A stretch of DNA of 64,000 bases from Lysinibacillus sphaericus (GTDB taxonomy: Bacteria > Bacillota > Bacilli > Bacillales_A > Planococcaceae), in the NCBI RefSeq assembly GCF_006864135.1, contig NZ_SADV01000006.1, forward strand, positions 1 through 64,000, read 5' to 3'. Positions 35,805-43,981 of this stretch are shown piece by piece. The notes under the pieces were generated by a model. That model saw only the letters and a program-made list of their open reading frames with translations, was not told the DNA's origin and searched no databases. Numbering within the stretch: position 1 is the stretch's first letter; the number at the start of each line of letters is the position of its first letter. Position numbers and translations under genes: made by a program.

Positions 35805-36110
35805 TTATTTATCTTTCTGAATTTCTCCATTGTAGTAATGGATACCTGTATGTCCTCCACCTTCAGCAACCATTTCGTTTGAAGCTATTTTTGTTGGGGA
35901 CGTTCCAGCTTCTGTCGCTACTTCAGTCGATATACGCTCTGATATGTCTTTGTGCATCTCCATATTCGTTGTATTCAAATAAGATGCTAATTTAGATTTT
36001 GTACTATTGAGCATACTTAATGCTTTATCACGATTTTCTTTTTTACTTAAATAAGATGCTGCTACAGCTAACCCTGCAATTAAAACACCTGTTCTTTTTC
36101 CTTTTGCCAT
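35805..36110 (-). CDS. Small YtxH-like stress-type protein
   Basis: A 101-residue protein. It starts MAKGKRTGVLIAGLAVAASY, a short membrane segment followed by KKENRDKALSMLNSTKSKL, which is like the beginning of YtxH general-stress proteins. The C-terminal part is acidic and Gly-rich (MVAEGGGHTGIHYYNG). GGGAGGG precedes the ATG. The family link is weak, and the function is unknown. Confidence 0.7.
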   Translation of the reverse strand: MAKGKRTGVLIAGLAVAASYLSKKENRDKALSMLNSTKSKLASYLNTTNMEMHKDISERISTEVATEAGTSPTKIASNEMVAEGGGHTGIHYYNGEIQKDK

Positions 36111-36472
36111 TATAAATCCCTCCCAAAAATATAGAAACTGGCTCTATATTATATCTTTTCCTTATTATTTGAGGACTAAACATAATTTTTATATACGTTA
36201 CAGCATATATAAAAAGAGAGATCATCTAAAATCCTTCGCCTCACCATATAAACAAAATTCATAGTAAGTCTGTATGTTCTCAGACATCGTTAATCAACCT
36301 CCTACTAAATTCTATTACAGGTATTTCTTGTTTATCACCAAAAATAAGGAATGCTATTTAAAGTACCCAATTGAAACTAAATTAAACCCCACGTTACGGT
36401 AAATATTTATGATTACAAAGGGCAGTTAAAGGGAAATAATGTATTAAAACTAATAATTGGAGAGTGATTATC
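36111..36472. other. Intergenic region without repeats
   Basis: About 360 bases lie between two small divergent genes. No supported gene, repeat or clear structure is present. The promoters of both neighbours should lie here. Confidence 0.4.
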
Positions 36473-36571
36473 ATGAAAGATTTGGATTCAGTATATGATT
36501 GGGTAGACATGGCTTCATTAGTAGGTGGGGCAGGCATCTTAACAGTACTAATTTATAGTATTTTACTGTAA
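36473..36571 (+). CDS. Single-pass membrane peptide, 32 residues
   Basis: An open frame of 32 residues starts MKDLDSVYDWVDMASL and ends in one hydrophobic helix (about residues 15-32, GGAGILTVLIYSILL). GGAGAG lies 8 bp before the ATG. An acidic N-terminus in front of a C-terminal helix is usual for small bacterial membrane peptides. No family is recognised. The gene is supported by its ribosome site and amphipathic layout only. Confidence 0.55.
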   Translation: MKDLDSVYDWVDMASLVGGAGILTVLIYSILL

Positions 36572-36596
36572 GGAATAGCATAGATGATTTGCAAAA

Positions 36597-36720
36597 ATCA
36601 ATTATGGCTCGGCATAATCTCCGCTGGCGCACAAAAAAAACATGTATAGCTGGCGCTTTGCGCTTTTGCTACAGATAAACACAATGCGTCCGGAATCGAA
36701 AAAGGGTTCTGTACATCCGC
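36597..36720. repeat. Family B repeat, degenerate
   Basis: It starts CAATTATGGCTCGGCATAAT, a one-base variant of the palindrome. It contains CTGGCGCTTTGCGCTTTTGCTAC, a diverged unit, then GCGTCCGGAATCG and ACATCCGCCGCAAGC. Confidence 0.7.
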
Positions 36721-36761
36721 CGCAAGCTCTAACTGCTTTATTTAACAAGCAAATTGCCTTA

Positions 36762-36865
36762 TTTTTTATCCCGCATTAACGGGCAGTAAGTTTCACCATA
36801 CAATTTTGCAAATAGATGAGATTAAACTGCCCGTTAACGCTCGATTGGCAGCGGGGATAAAAAAA
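36762..36865. repeat. Family C palindromic element
   Basis: The left arm TTTTTTATCCCGC then TTAACGGGCAGT is mirrored by ACTGCCCGTTAA then GCGGGGATAAAAAA on the right. The 3' arm holds 15 extra bases between its two paired blocks. A half copy lies at 1,307. It starts 24 bp after the GNAT gene and may serve as its terminator on the minus strand, where the stem is followed by A and T rich sequence. Confidence 0.75.
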
Positions 36866-36888
36866 TCTCCACTGATTAGAGTTTCACT

Positions 36889-37170
36889 TTATCGTTTTAC
36901 ATCATTATAATCATTAGATTTTTCAAATGCAGCAACTACATACGAGCAAACAGCTTCCATTTTATAACCTTTCTCACGCGCATAAGCTGCAGCATGATCC
37001 AACAATTTTTTTGCTACACCTTGGCCACGGAGTTTATCTGATACATATGTGTGATCCATTATCATTACTTGCCCCTTTTGTTGCCATGTAATTTCCGCTA
37101 ATCTTTCCCCTTCTTGCTCATAAACAAAAGCAAGCTTATTTTCTGCCAGTTGTTGTAATTGAAATTCCAT
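36889..37170 (-). CDS. YjdJ-type small GNAT acetyltransferase
   Basis: A 93-residue minimal GNAT domain of the GCN5-related YjdJ/CG-type family. The acetyl-CoA loop is DKLRGQGVAKKLLDHAAAYAREKG, preceded by the typical IMDHTYVSD strand and followed by AVCSYVVAAFEKS. These short proteins lack the N-terminal part of normal GNATs. The substrate is unknown. A weak GAGTGGTGAG site precedes the ATG. Confidence 0.87.
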   Translation of the reverse strand: MEFQLQQLAENKLAFVYEQEGERLAEITWQQKGQVMIMDHTYVSDKLRGQGVAKKLLDHAAAYAREKGYKMEAVCSYVVAAFEKSNDYNDVKR

Positions 37171-37237
37171 TTCTCACCACTCCTTTTTATCATAGTAACA
37201 TAGCTCTTTACACGTAACACTAAAAAAGCCCCCTATG

Positions 37238-37297
37238 AAAATAAAAGAATCTGTTACCTTTCTCTAGTAATCAAGAGAAAGTGTTACAGATTCTTTT
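37238..37297 (-). terminator. Terminator after the DUF1002 gene
   Basis: The outer stem AAAAGAATCTGT/ACAGATTCTTTT encloses an inner CTTTCTC/GAGAAAG stem. The minus strand ends in TTTTATTTTC. It lies 6 bp past the stop. Confidence 0.85.
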
Positions 37298-37302
37298 CTG
37301 AA

Positions 37303-38217
37303 TTAATTAAACCATGATGCAATTGTATCCTTTAAATTAGCAAAGAAATTTTTCACACTTTCCCAGAATCCTTTATCTTCCATCAGTGATCCAAATTTAT
37401 CTTTAATCGTATTGCTAATATCATCTAATTGTTTAGACCATTTACCAAAATCAATGTCTAGTTTACTAATTTTATTCATCAAATCAACTAGCAATTGACG
37501 GTCCTTGTCACTTAAATTAATTTCAAGCTTGTTTAATTGCTCTTGCACAATCTTTTCAACTTCTTCTTTACTTGCTGGCTTCGATTCTGCAATTTCTTTT
37601 TTGATTTCCGTTAGTAATTCCGCAACCTTAGCATCGTCCACGCCTGCCGATTGCGTTAGAGTAGTTGCTACTGATAGTTCATCATTTGCAACATCTGTAC
37701 GATCAGTATCTAGCTTTTCACCTGTTGTTACTTCGTAAGCTTTATATATTCCCACTAGCGCTGAATGGCCTGTTACTGCCTTAGGCGCAGCCACCTGTAC
37801 TATTGCATCTTCAATACCTGCAGTTAGCATGGCATTGGCATACATTTCAGAAGTAACCTGTGTAATATTTGACGGTGTAACAATTTCAATAACTAAGCCT
37901 TCTCCTGCATTTTTGCGCGTAATTTTGGCAGAAGAATACATACGAGAGCTAGAATTACTATCTTTAATATATTTAGTTAAGTCTTGACCTGAAACTGTTA
38001 TTTCTTCAACTTCAGGCTCTTCATTGACTTTTAATGACTTTTTAACAGACTCTTTTTCAGTCTCAGATAAGTTTGCACCGTATACGACGATTGGTGCTCC
38101 TAATTTTTCATCAATTGCTTTAGGTGGCGTATTATCAGCTGCAAAACTTGTTGCTGGTGCCATCACGCCAAATACTAACATAGTCGCCGTTAGTATTTTT
38201 ATCCACGTGTTTTTCAA
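37303..38217 (-). CDS. Secreted DUF1002 protein (YpuA-like)
   Basis: A 304-residue exported protein. The signal peptide of about 26 residues ends ATSFA-A. The DUF1002 domain covers about residues 40-205 (VVYGANLSETEKESVKKSL, then ARMYSSAKITRKNAGEGL-like and GHSALVGIYKAYE). The rest is a helical tail ending VKNFFANLKDTIASWFN. The start is TTG, with AAAGGGG upstream. The function of the family (B. subtilis YpuA) is unknown. Confidence 0.87.
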   Translation of the reverse strand: MKNTWIKILTATMLVFGVMAPATSFAADNTPPKAIDEKLGAPIVVYGANLSETEKESVKKSLKVNEEPEVEEITVSGQDLTKYIKDSNSSSRMYSSAKITRKNAGEGLVIEIVTPSNITQVTSEMYANAMLTAGIEDAIVQVAAPKAVTGHSALVGIYKAYEVTTGEKLDTDRTDVANDELSVATTLTQSAGVDDAKVAELLTEIKKEIAESKPASKEEVEKIVQEQLNKLEINLSDKDRQLLVDLMNKISKLDIDFGKWSKQLDDISNTIKDKFGSLMEDKGFWESVKNFFANLKDTIASWFN

Positions 38218-38267
38218 ATTGTGTGACCCCTTTCGTTAGATAACTCATTTGGCCTGTATAATGTTTG

Positions 38268-38460
38268 CCAATCAATTCTGCCTCGGCATACTTACCGCTG
38301 TCGCTTCGCTTTCGCGCAGTAAACATTTGCTGCTGTCGCTACAGATAAACAATGCGTCCGGATTCAGCTTTATGCTTGCAAAAAGAATTTCTTTCCGATT
38401 CCGCGACATCCGCCCGAGGCTTGACCTTCTTTCAGCAGATGTTTGACCTCACACTAAAAG
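38268..38460. repeat. Family B repeat with 35-bp unit
   Basis: It starts CAATTCTGCCTCGGCATACT (damaged palindrome). One unit follows (GCTGTCGCTTCGCTTTCGCG), then GCGTCCGGATTCAGCTTTATGC, TTCCGATTCCGCGACATCCG and a CTTCTTTCAGC end. It fills the gap upstream of the DUF1002 gene. Confidence 0.8.
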
Positions 38461-38562
38461 AAGGTAAGTAATAATTAGTACGAAAAAAAGACGAGAAGGT
38501 TTCAAAGCAGCTCTCGTCATTTTCTTTAATTTCATCTTGTAACAAAAAACAATTGTAACTGC

Positions 38563-38632
38563 CCGTCACATAAAACATCTATAGCTGACGCTTTGCTTTT
38601 GCTACATAATAATTGCTGAAAGAAATTAAATT
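38563..38632. repeat. Family B terminal fragment abutting cvfB
   Basis: It contains ATAGCTGACGCTTTGCTTTTGC, a diverged unit, and ends AATTGCTGAAAGAAATTAAA. The TTA at 38,626-38,628 is the cvfB stop codon, the second such case in the window (compare 20,746). Confidence 0.65.
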
Positions 38633-39483
38633 TCCTCTGTCCAACCGTCCTGCTGTTTCACCTTACCAGCTTTCATAAGCGTACCTAACGCTCGTTTAAA
38701 TGCACCTTTACTCATTTTAAACATTTCTTGCACTTCATCAGGTGAGGATTTATCGCCAAATGGCATTTTGCCCCCTACCTCTTGTAGATAATTTAAAATT
38801 CTTTGTGCATCATCTGACAGACGCTCATGTTTACGTGGTAAAAGTGAACCATTCATTGAACCATCATCTTTCACATCAATAATACGAACTTCTACGTCTT
38901 GTCCAAGACGAGGTTCTGCATTACGCTCTGACTCATGAACAAAAATACGGTACGGGGTCTCCACACCTAATAAAAATGAGCCCACTGGTAATAAACGATA
39001 TGGACGTGCCTTAATGTTTTTATTGTGCAATTCTTCAAATGCACCTTCATATAATTCCGAAATTTTTTCTTCAGTTGCTAAACGTCCAAATAAATCACCA
39101 TTGCGATCTGTGCGTAATGTCATAAATAAATGGTCGCCTGGTGCTGGCCAAAGCTCTTTTACTGCAGGTAAATCTTCAGCTTTTACTAGCACCTCGCGTG
39201 AAGTACCGATATCTACAAAAGCCCCTTCGTGCTCGACTACTTTTAGCACACGAGCCCAGCCATATTCCCCTTGTACGAAAGCCGGGATAGCTGTTGTAGC
39301 CGCTAAATCGCCACGACGATCCGCAAATAAAAATACTTCAAGGCGGTCACCTATTGCAAGTGGCTCTGTTACCTCTGAAGCATTTAAGGGTAGTTCGTCA
39401 ACTCCATTTGTTAAGATCCATTTCGATGCTTGTTGTTCTAAAACAGTTAACGTAACAACTTCACCTGATTTTAATTCGTTCAT
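38626..39483 (-). CDS. cvfB: S1-domain RNA-binding protein CvfB/YitL
   Basis: A 285-residue CvfB-family protein. It shows three S1-like modules (residues about 1-60, 70-135 and 145-215; for example WARVLKVVEHEGAFVDIGTSREVLV) and a C-terminal winged helix (MPFGDKSSPDEVQEMFKMSKGAFKRALG). CvfB binds RNA and affects virulence genes in Staphylococcus. It lies just downstream of mntR with a 41-bp gap. The stop codon lies in a repeat end. Confidence 0.92.
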   Translation of the reverse strand: MNELKSGEVVTLTVLEQQASKWILTNGVDELPLNASEVTEPLAIGDRLEVFLFADRRGDLAATTAIPAFVQGEYGWARVLKVVEHEGAFVDIGTSREVLVKAEDLPAVKELWPAPGDHLFMTLRTDRNGDLFGRLATEEKISELYEGAFEELHNKNIKARPYRLLPVGSFLLGVETPYRIFVHESERNAEPRLGQDVEVRIIDVKDDGSMNGSLLPRKHERLSDDAQRILNYLQEVGGKMPFGDKSSPDEVQEMFKMSKGAFKRALGTLMKAGKVKQQDGWTEEI

Positions 39484-39524
39484 ATTGTCTTCCTTTCCCT
39501 CTTACCATCATTTTCACAAAAACT

Positions 39525-39944
39525 TTAGAAATTATGATGTGTTCTAGATGCCTCTAGTTTTTTAACGATGTCCGGATTTTCTTCCATTACTTGCACAAGA
39601 TCCGCAATTCGATCGATTGAGTTCCAACTTAAATGATGTTCAATTCCTTCAACATCATCGTAAATTCGCTCTTCATCTACACCAATGATTCGCAAAAATT
39701 GCTCTAGAAGCTCATGGCGCAGTACAAGACGTTTTCCAAGCTTTTCTCCTTTAGGCGTCAATGTAAGGCCACGGTATTTTTCATAAACTAAATAACCATC
39801 TTTATCTAATTTTTGAACCATTTTTGTAACAGAAGAAGGAAGAACAGATAATGCTTCAGCAATGTCAGACACACGAGCATACCCTTTATTTGTAATTAAT
39901 AAGTATATTTGTTCGATATGGTCCTCCATACTAGGTGTTGGCAT
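39525..39944 (-). CDS. mntR: Manganese-dependent regulator MntR
   Basis: A 139-residue DtxR-family repressor of manganese uptake. All six metal ligands known from B. subtilis MntR are at the same positions: Asp8, Glu11, His77, Glu99, Glu102 and His103. The winged helix is at residues 20-60 ([23 protein letters not shown]). Asp8 with Glu11 supports Mn2+ rather than Fe2+ specificity. No Mn transporter gene is near, so targets lie elsewhere. GGGAAAAGG precedes the ATG. Confidence 0.96.
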   Translation of the reverse strand: MPTPSMEDHIEQIYLLITNKGYARVSDIAEALSVLPSSVTKMVQKLDKDGYLVYEKYRGLTLTPKGEKLGKRLVLRHELLEQFLRIIGVDEERIYDDVEGIEHHLSWNSIDRIADLVQVMEENPDIVKKLEASRTHHNF

Positions 39945-40049
39945 ATCCTTTTCCCTCTCTTTCCTTTTCTTACTCTCTAGTTTACTACAAGCTTGCCTTA
40001 AAAGTTAACTGAAAATACATATGCCAGAAAAACAATACATGCGCAACCT

Positions 40050-40077
40050 AAAAAGAACCAACTTCATATGTTGGCTC
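40050..40077 (-). terminator. Terminator-like hairpin, duplicate of the comFB-type one
   Basis: The minus strand reads CCAAC/GTTGG followed by TTCTTTTT. The sequence AAGAACCAACTTCAT and TTGGCTC is shared with the hairpin at 40,750, which ends the ComFB-like gene. No gene ends here, so it is probably a second copy separated from its gene by about 670 bp of repeats. Confidence 0.6.
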
Positions 40078-40155
40078 CCCTTTATTTGGAAAATTTACGC
40101 AGATGAAATTAAGGTATCGTTTTAAAATAAAGTATGCTTTATGCAAAGCAAGGGG

Positions 40156-40285
40156 GTGATTTCCGTTCCAGGCTACTCGCTTTCCTGTGGGCGAGCGTCG
40201 AGCCGCTTCCTCCGCTGCGCTCCGTGCAGGGTCTCGCCTGTCTCGCTTTCCCACGGGAGTCGAGTAGCCTTCCACTCCAATCAAC
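40156..40285. repeat. Family A hairpin repeat, distinct subtype
   Basis: The ends are GTGATTTCCGTTCCAGGCTA and TAGCCTTCCACTCCAATCAAC. Inner pairs include GGCTACTCG/CGAGTAGCC, then CCTGTGGG/CCCACGGG. The arms differ from the other copies, which have GACTGGGCG in place of GGCTACTCG. The ends are the same, so terminal bases are conserved while the stem drifts by paired changes. Confidence 0.85.
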
Positions 40286-40483
40286 AATAGCTTAGCGCTA
40301 TTATAAATTTCTTGCATTTCAAAAGTGAACACTTTGGCTACTCATCATTTTCGAACTGAATAAACTTATTTGTATCTGATGTAGCTACCACTTCGCTTTC
40401 ACACATAAAACATTTATTGCTGAATTTTCATTTTATCATTATAAATTAGAGTGTCATGCCAGGGGATACACGTAATTGAATGG

Positions 40484-40687
40484 GTTGATTGGAGTGGAGA
40501 CTGGGCGACTCCTTGGGGATTAGCGTCACAGATGAGACCCTGGAGCGAGCATCGCGAGTGAAGCGGCTCATCGGACGCCCCCAGGAAGCTCTGCTCTGCG
40601 CGAAAGCGAAGCGTCAGCGGCAAATGTTTTTTTCTGCGCGAAAGCGAAGCGTCAGCGGCAAAGCGCCCAGTCGGAACGGAAATCAAC
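40484..40687. repeat. Family A hairpin repeat with two 35-bp units
   Basis: The left end GTTGATTGGAGTGGAGACTG and right end GTCGGAACGGAAATCAAC are inverted. GACTGGGCG/CGCCCAGTC, GCGTC/GACGC and GATGAG/CTCATC form the stem. Two tandem units (GCGCGAAAGCGAAGCGTCAG near 40,598 and 40,637) are inserted in the 3' arm. The lone part of a further unit lies near 40,372-40,425. Confidence 0.88.
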
Positions 40688-40749
40688 CCTCGCTTTGCCG
40701 AAAAACATACTCTATTGACATCTCATTGACCCAATAGTTTTTCAAAAAC

Positions 40750-40783
40750 ATGAAGAACCAACTTCATTTAGAAGTTGGCTCTT
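40750..40783 (-). terminator. Terminator overlapping the ComFB-type stop codon
   Basis: The minus strand has AAGAGCCAACTTC/GAAGTTGGTTCTT, then CATGTTTTTG. The TGA stop of the gene lies in the loop. Confidence 0.8.
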
Positions 40784-41063
40784 CCTTATGTCGAGGATGC
40801 TTATTTACCACATGTAATGCATGAATAATCTCTTTATTGATTCGTTCAATATTTTCAGGAGTATTCATCATTCTAAATGCTTCATCTCGGGTTTCCATAG
40901 ATGTAACATACTTGCTAGGCAATGCATTTAGTGTAAGTGCCACTGTGTCAAGTTCACAGATTTCACATTTACAAAATGTTTGATATTCCGGTCCTCGTAG
41001 TAGAAAACTTACTAAACCACGTACAATTTCCTCTGTAACATTTACTAAAATAGGATCTGACAT
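40764..41063 (-). CDS. ComFB-domain protein
   Basis: A 99-residue protein with the late-competence ComFB domain: NVTEEIVRGLVSFLL, then CKCEICELDTVALTLNALPSKYV. The CxCxxC cysteines fit the zinc site of ComFB. B. subtilis comFB sits in the comF operon; here the gene stands alone. In cyanobacteria ComFB-domain proteins bind cyclic di-nucleotides, so a signalling role is possible, but that is inference. The ATG at 41063 is preferred (AAGG 7 bp upstream) over a TTG 6 bp earlier. Confidence 0.82.
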   Translation of the reverse strand: MSDPILVNVTEEIVRGLVSFLLRGPEYQTFCKCEICELDTVALTLNALPSKYVTSMETRDEAFRMMNTPENIERINKEIIHALHVVNKHPRHKEEPTSK

Positions 41064-41232
41064 ATTCAAACCTTCGCCTCATTTATATTTAATTGTTACA
41101 TTATTCCTGAAACCATAATAACGTTAACGAAGCTTTTTTTCAAGAAACGCTAGTAGCATCTAGTTCAAAACATATTACTAGCTCCTTTGAATGATTTCAT
41201 ATCCTGCACCATTCCTTCAGGTTATATCTTAT

Positions 41233-43359
41233 TCACCATTTCTTAGTTTTGATTAATCGCAATGAGTTAAACACAACTAGTAACGTAGCACCCATATCTG
41301 CAAAGATAGCAATCCATAATGTTAGCCATCCCGGGATAACGAGTAACAAAGCAACTAATTTTAGGGCTAAGGCAAATATAATGTTCTCTTTTATGATGCG
41401 TAATGTTTTCCTACTTAAGCCAATCGTATAAGGAAGCTTCGTTAAATCATCGCCCATTAATGCGATATCCGCAGTTTCTAGTGCTGCATCAGTGCCAGCA
41501 CCTCCCATTGCAATACCGACATCGGCTGAGGCAAGTGCAGGTGCATCATTAACACCATCTCCTACCATCGCTACTGCACCATACTGTGCACGTAAATCTT
41601 TAATGGCCATTAATTTTTCTGCTGGTAATAAACTTGCTCTCACATCTGTCATATTTAAGGAAGTTGCAATTGCCTGTGCTGTTGGCTTTGCATCACCTGT
41701 TAGCATAACTTTATGTTTCACTTTTAAACCATTTAATTTATTCAACACTTCTTTACTTTCTTGACGTAATTGATCAGCAATACCAATCATCCCTATAAAC
41801 TGATTATTACTAACAGCTGCTACAACTGTTTTCCCCTGTTGTTGAAGTTTTTCAACCTGTTCTTTTATCATTTCATCAACAGTCGTTAATGTAGCAATCC
41901 ATTTTAAACTTCCTACATAGATTATTTGACCGTCTACCGTTGCGTAGGCACCCTTTCCTGTTACGGATTGAAAGTCTGTTGGTATAAGCTCTGTTAAATT
42001 TTCGTCATGCAATGCCTGTAAAATTGCTTTAGCTAATGGATGCTGTGATTGCTTTTCAACGGCCGCTACTAGCTGTAAAACATAATCCTTAGACATATTT
42101 TGCGATGTAAAAATATCCGTTACAGCAGGTTGACCTTTTGTAAGTGTTCCTGTCTTGTCAAATGCTATTGCTTCTATATGACCAAGTTGCTCTAAATGAA
42201 TTCCGCCTTTAATAAGAACACCTTGTCTAGCTGCATTCCCGATTGCCGTAACAATAGCAACTGGTGTAGAAACGACTAATGCACATGGACAGCCTACAAC
42301 AAGGACAGCTAATCCTTGGTAAATCCAATGTTGCCAATCACCTATAAATAAAGGAGGGATAACCGCTACAAGTAAAGCTACAATCATAATTGCAGGCGTG
42401 TAGTATTTCGCAAAGCGATCAACGAATTGCTGCGAAGGTGCTTTTTCTGCCTGAGCTTCTTCAACAAGATGAATGATTTTTGAAATTGTTGTGTCCTCTA
42501 CTCGCTTTGTCACACGAACCTCTAGGGCACCTTCTTCATTTAATGTTCCTGCAAATACTTCGTCATCGATTGTTTTACTGACCGGAATAGATTCACCTGT
42601 AATCGCTGCCTGATTTACTGCTGACAATCCACTAACTACAATTCCGTCCATAGCAATCTTCTGACCAGGTTTAACGATTAAAATGTCACCAATCTCAATC
42701 TCCTCCGTTGGTAACTCCATCTCATGGAAATGTTCGCCATGTGCTCGCTTTATCGTTGCTGTTGGTGGAGCTATATCCATTAGCTGACGAATTGAATGAC
42801 GCGCCTTATCCATTGAATACGCTTCAAGTGCTTCACTTACAGCGAATAAAAAGACAACTACAGCCGCTTCTTCCCATTCTCCTATAATGGCTGCACCGAT
42901 TACCGCAATGGTCATTAGCGTCTTCATATCAAATTCAAAGCGCGCTAGATTGCGGAAACCTGTTTTAAAAATGCCAATTCCCCCAACTAGAATCGCGATA
43001 ATAAACATCCCAATAGTAAGTGGCTCAGTTTCACTTCGCATTGCTCCAAACACATACCCAAGCACTATGAATAGCAAGGAGATTCCAGCTAATATATTTT
43101 CTGTTTTTCGATAAAAAGGTGTTGATTTTTCAATTGTTCTTACTGTTGATTGGGATACTTTTATGCCGTCGAAGGCACCTGCTTCTTCAAGCTGGTCAAC
43201 GTCAATATTACCAATAACCATTATTTTAGAAGCACCAAAATTCACTTGTGCATCCTGGACTTCGGGAATAGCCTTCACGTTTTTTTCGAATTTTGCTGCA
43301 CAGCTTGCACAGGATAAGTTTTGTAGCCTGTATTCTTGTTTAGTTGGTGTCGCTGTCAT
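41233..43359 (-). CDS. cadA: Heavy-metal P1B ATPase, Cd/Zn/Pb type
   Basis: A 708-residue metal exporter. The N-terminal HMA domain binds metal through Cys17 and Cys20 (LSCASC). Eight membrane helices surround the GCPCALVVSTP motif, where CPC marks transport of soft divalent or monovalent metals. DKTGTLTKG holds the phosphorylated aspartate, and GDGVNDAPALA follows. With a CadC-type regulator in the same operon, Cd2+/Zn2+/Pb2+ is most likely. It overlaps the end of cadC by 20 bp; the ATG has AGAGGGG upstream. Confidence 0.92.
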   Translation of the reverse strand: MTATPTKQEYRLQNLSCASCAAKFEKNVKAIPEVQDAQVNFGASKIMVIGNIDVDQLEEAGAFDGIKVSQSTVRTIEKSTPFYRKTENILAGISLLFIVLGYVFGAMRSETEPLTIGMFIIAILVGGIGIFKTGFRNLARFEFDMKTLMTIAVIGAAIIGEWEEAAVVVFLFAVSEALEAYSMDKARHSIRQLMDIAPPTATIKRAHGEHFHEMELPTEEIEIGDILIVKPGQKIAMDGIVVSGLSAVNQAAITGESIPVSKTIDDEVFAGTLNEEGALEVRVTKRVEDTTISKIIHLVEEAQAEKAPSQQFVDRFAKYYTPAIMIVALLVAVIPPLFIGDWQHWIYQGLAVLVVGCPCALVVSTPVAIVTAIGNAARQGVLIKGGIHLEQLGHIEAIAFDKTGTLTKGQPAVTDIFTSQNMSKDYVLQLVAAVEKQSQHPLAKAILQALHDENLTELIPTDFQSVTGKGAYATVDGQIIYVGSLKWIATLTTVDEMIKEQVEKLQQQGKTVVAAVSNNQFIGMIGIADQLRQESKEVLNKLNGLKVKHKVMLTGDAKPTAQAIATSLNMTDVRASLLPAEKLMAIKDLRAQYGAVAMVGDGVNDAPALASADVGIAMGGAGTDAALETADIALMGDDLTKLPYTIGLSRKTLRIIKENIIFALALKLVALLLVIPGWLTLWIAIFADMGATLLVVFNSLRLIKTKKW

Positions 43360-43711
43360 TTACAATCCCCTCTTTCACATGTTCGTAGGCAATCGTTACA
43401 ATTTGATACACATGCTCATCAGCTAAAGAGTAGTACACTTGCTTTCCTTTACGATATGATTTCGCTAAATTATTATCTTTCAAATATCGTAAATGATGCG
43501 ATGCTGTTGCTACTGAAGAGCCGATAATGGAAGCAACATCGCAAACACATAATTCATTTTTGACCGTTAAGGCATACGCAATTTTAAGTCTTGTTTCATC
43601 GGATAATGCCTTTAAAAATTTTGCTACTCCTGATAGATCTGGCATTTGCTGTTGTACCTTAATGACAGCTTCTTCATCAACATGTGTTATTTCACATACT
43701 TCTTTTGCCAT
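43340..43711 (-). CDS. cadC: ArsR-family metal repressor CadC
   Basis: A 123-residue ArsR/SmtB regulator. It has the alpha3 metal motif ELCVCDVAS and an N-terminal cysteine (VCEITH), together the Cys set of CadC proteins that sense Cd/Pb/Zn. The DNA-recognition helix is SVATASHHLRYLKDNNL. It represses its own operon with cadA; two matching operators flank the promoter. GAGGTGA precedes the ATG. Confidence 0.92.
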   Translation of the reverse strand: MAKEVCEITHVDEEAVIKVQQQMPDLSGVAKFLKALSDETRLKIAYALTVKNELCVCDVASIIGSSVATASHHLRYLKDNNLAKSYRKGKQVYYSLADEHVYQIVTIAYEHVKEGIVNDSDTN

Positions 43712-43724
43712 TTTTTATCACCTC

Positions 43725-43793
43725 ATTCAAATGTTCGTTTGATTGTTTTCAATATAACATAATATTCCATCATATTCAAACGAATATTTGAAT
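43725..43793 (-). promoter_or_regulatory. cadC-cadA promoter with two CadC-type operators
   Basis: The upstream operator is ATTCAAA-N6-TTTGAAT (43,774-43,793, perfect arms), close to the cad operator pattern of S. aureus pI258. A -35 TTGAAT (43,774-43,779) lies inside it; 17 bp further on is the -10 TATATT (43,751-43,756). A second, slightly imperfect ATTCAAA-N6-TTTGATT (43,725-43,744) lies between the -10 and the start codon. Confidence 0.82.
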
Positions 43794-43895
43794 GTAAATG
43801 ATTTATATCACAGCTTTAAAAAATATCTTTATATACAAGCAAAAAATCTATCACTTCAATGTGAAAAATAAATAGTTTCAAACCCATTTAAATCT

Positions 43896-43937
43896 AGAAA
43901 AAATTCCTTTCTACTCGAAAATAGAAAGGAATTTTTA
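43896..43937 (-). terminator. Terminator after the penicillin acylase gene
   Basis: A perfect stem AAAATTCCTTTCTA/TAGAAAGGAATTTT has T-rich tails on both strands. It lies 45 bp after the acylase stop and upstream of the cad promoter. Confidence 0.85.
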
Positions 43938-43981
43938 TTGTCATAATATAAAAACGCATTAGATTCTTATAGCCTTTCATC

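Noticed and set aside
40048-40686. Open frames across the repeat cluster between mntR and the ComFB-like gene
   Set aside because: They read through family A hairpins and units and change with each copy. They are artefacts of GC-rich repeat sequence.
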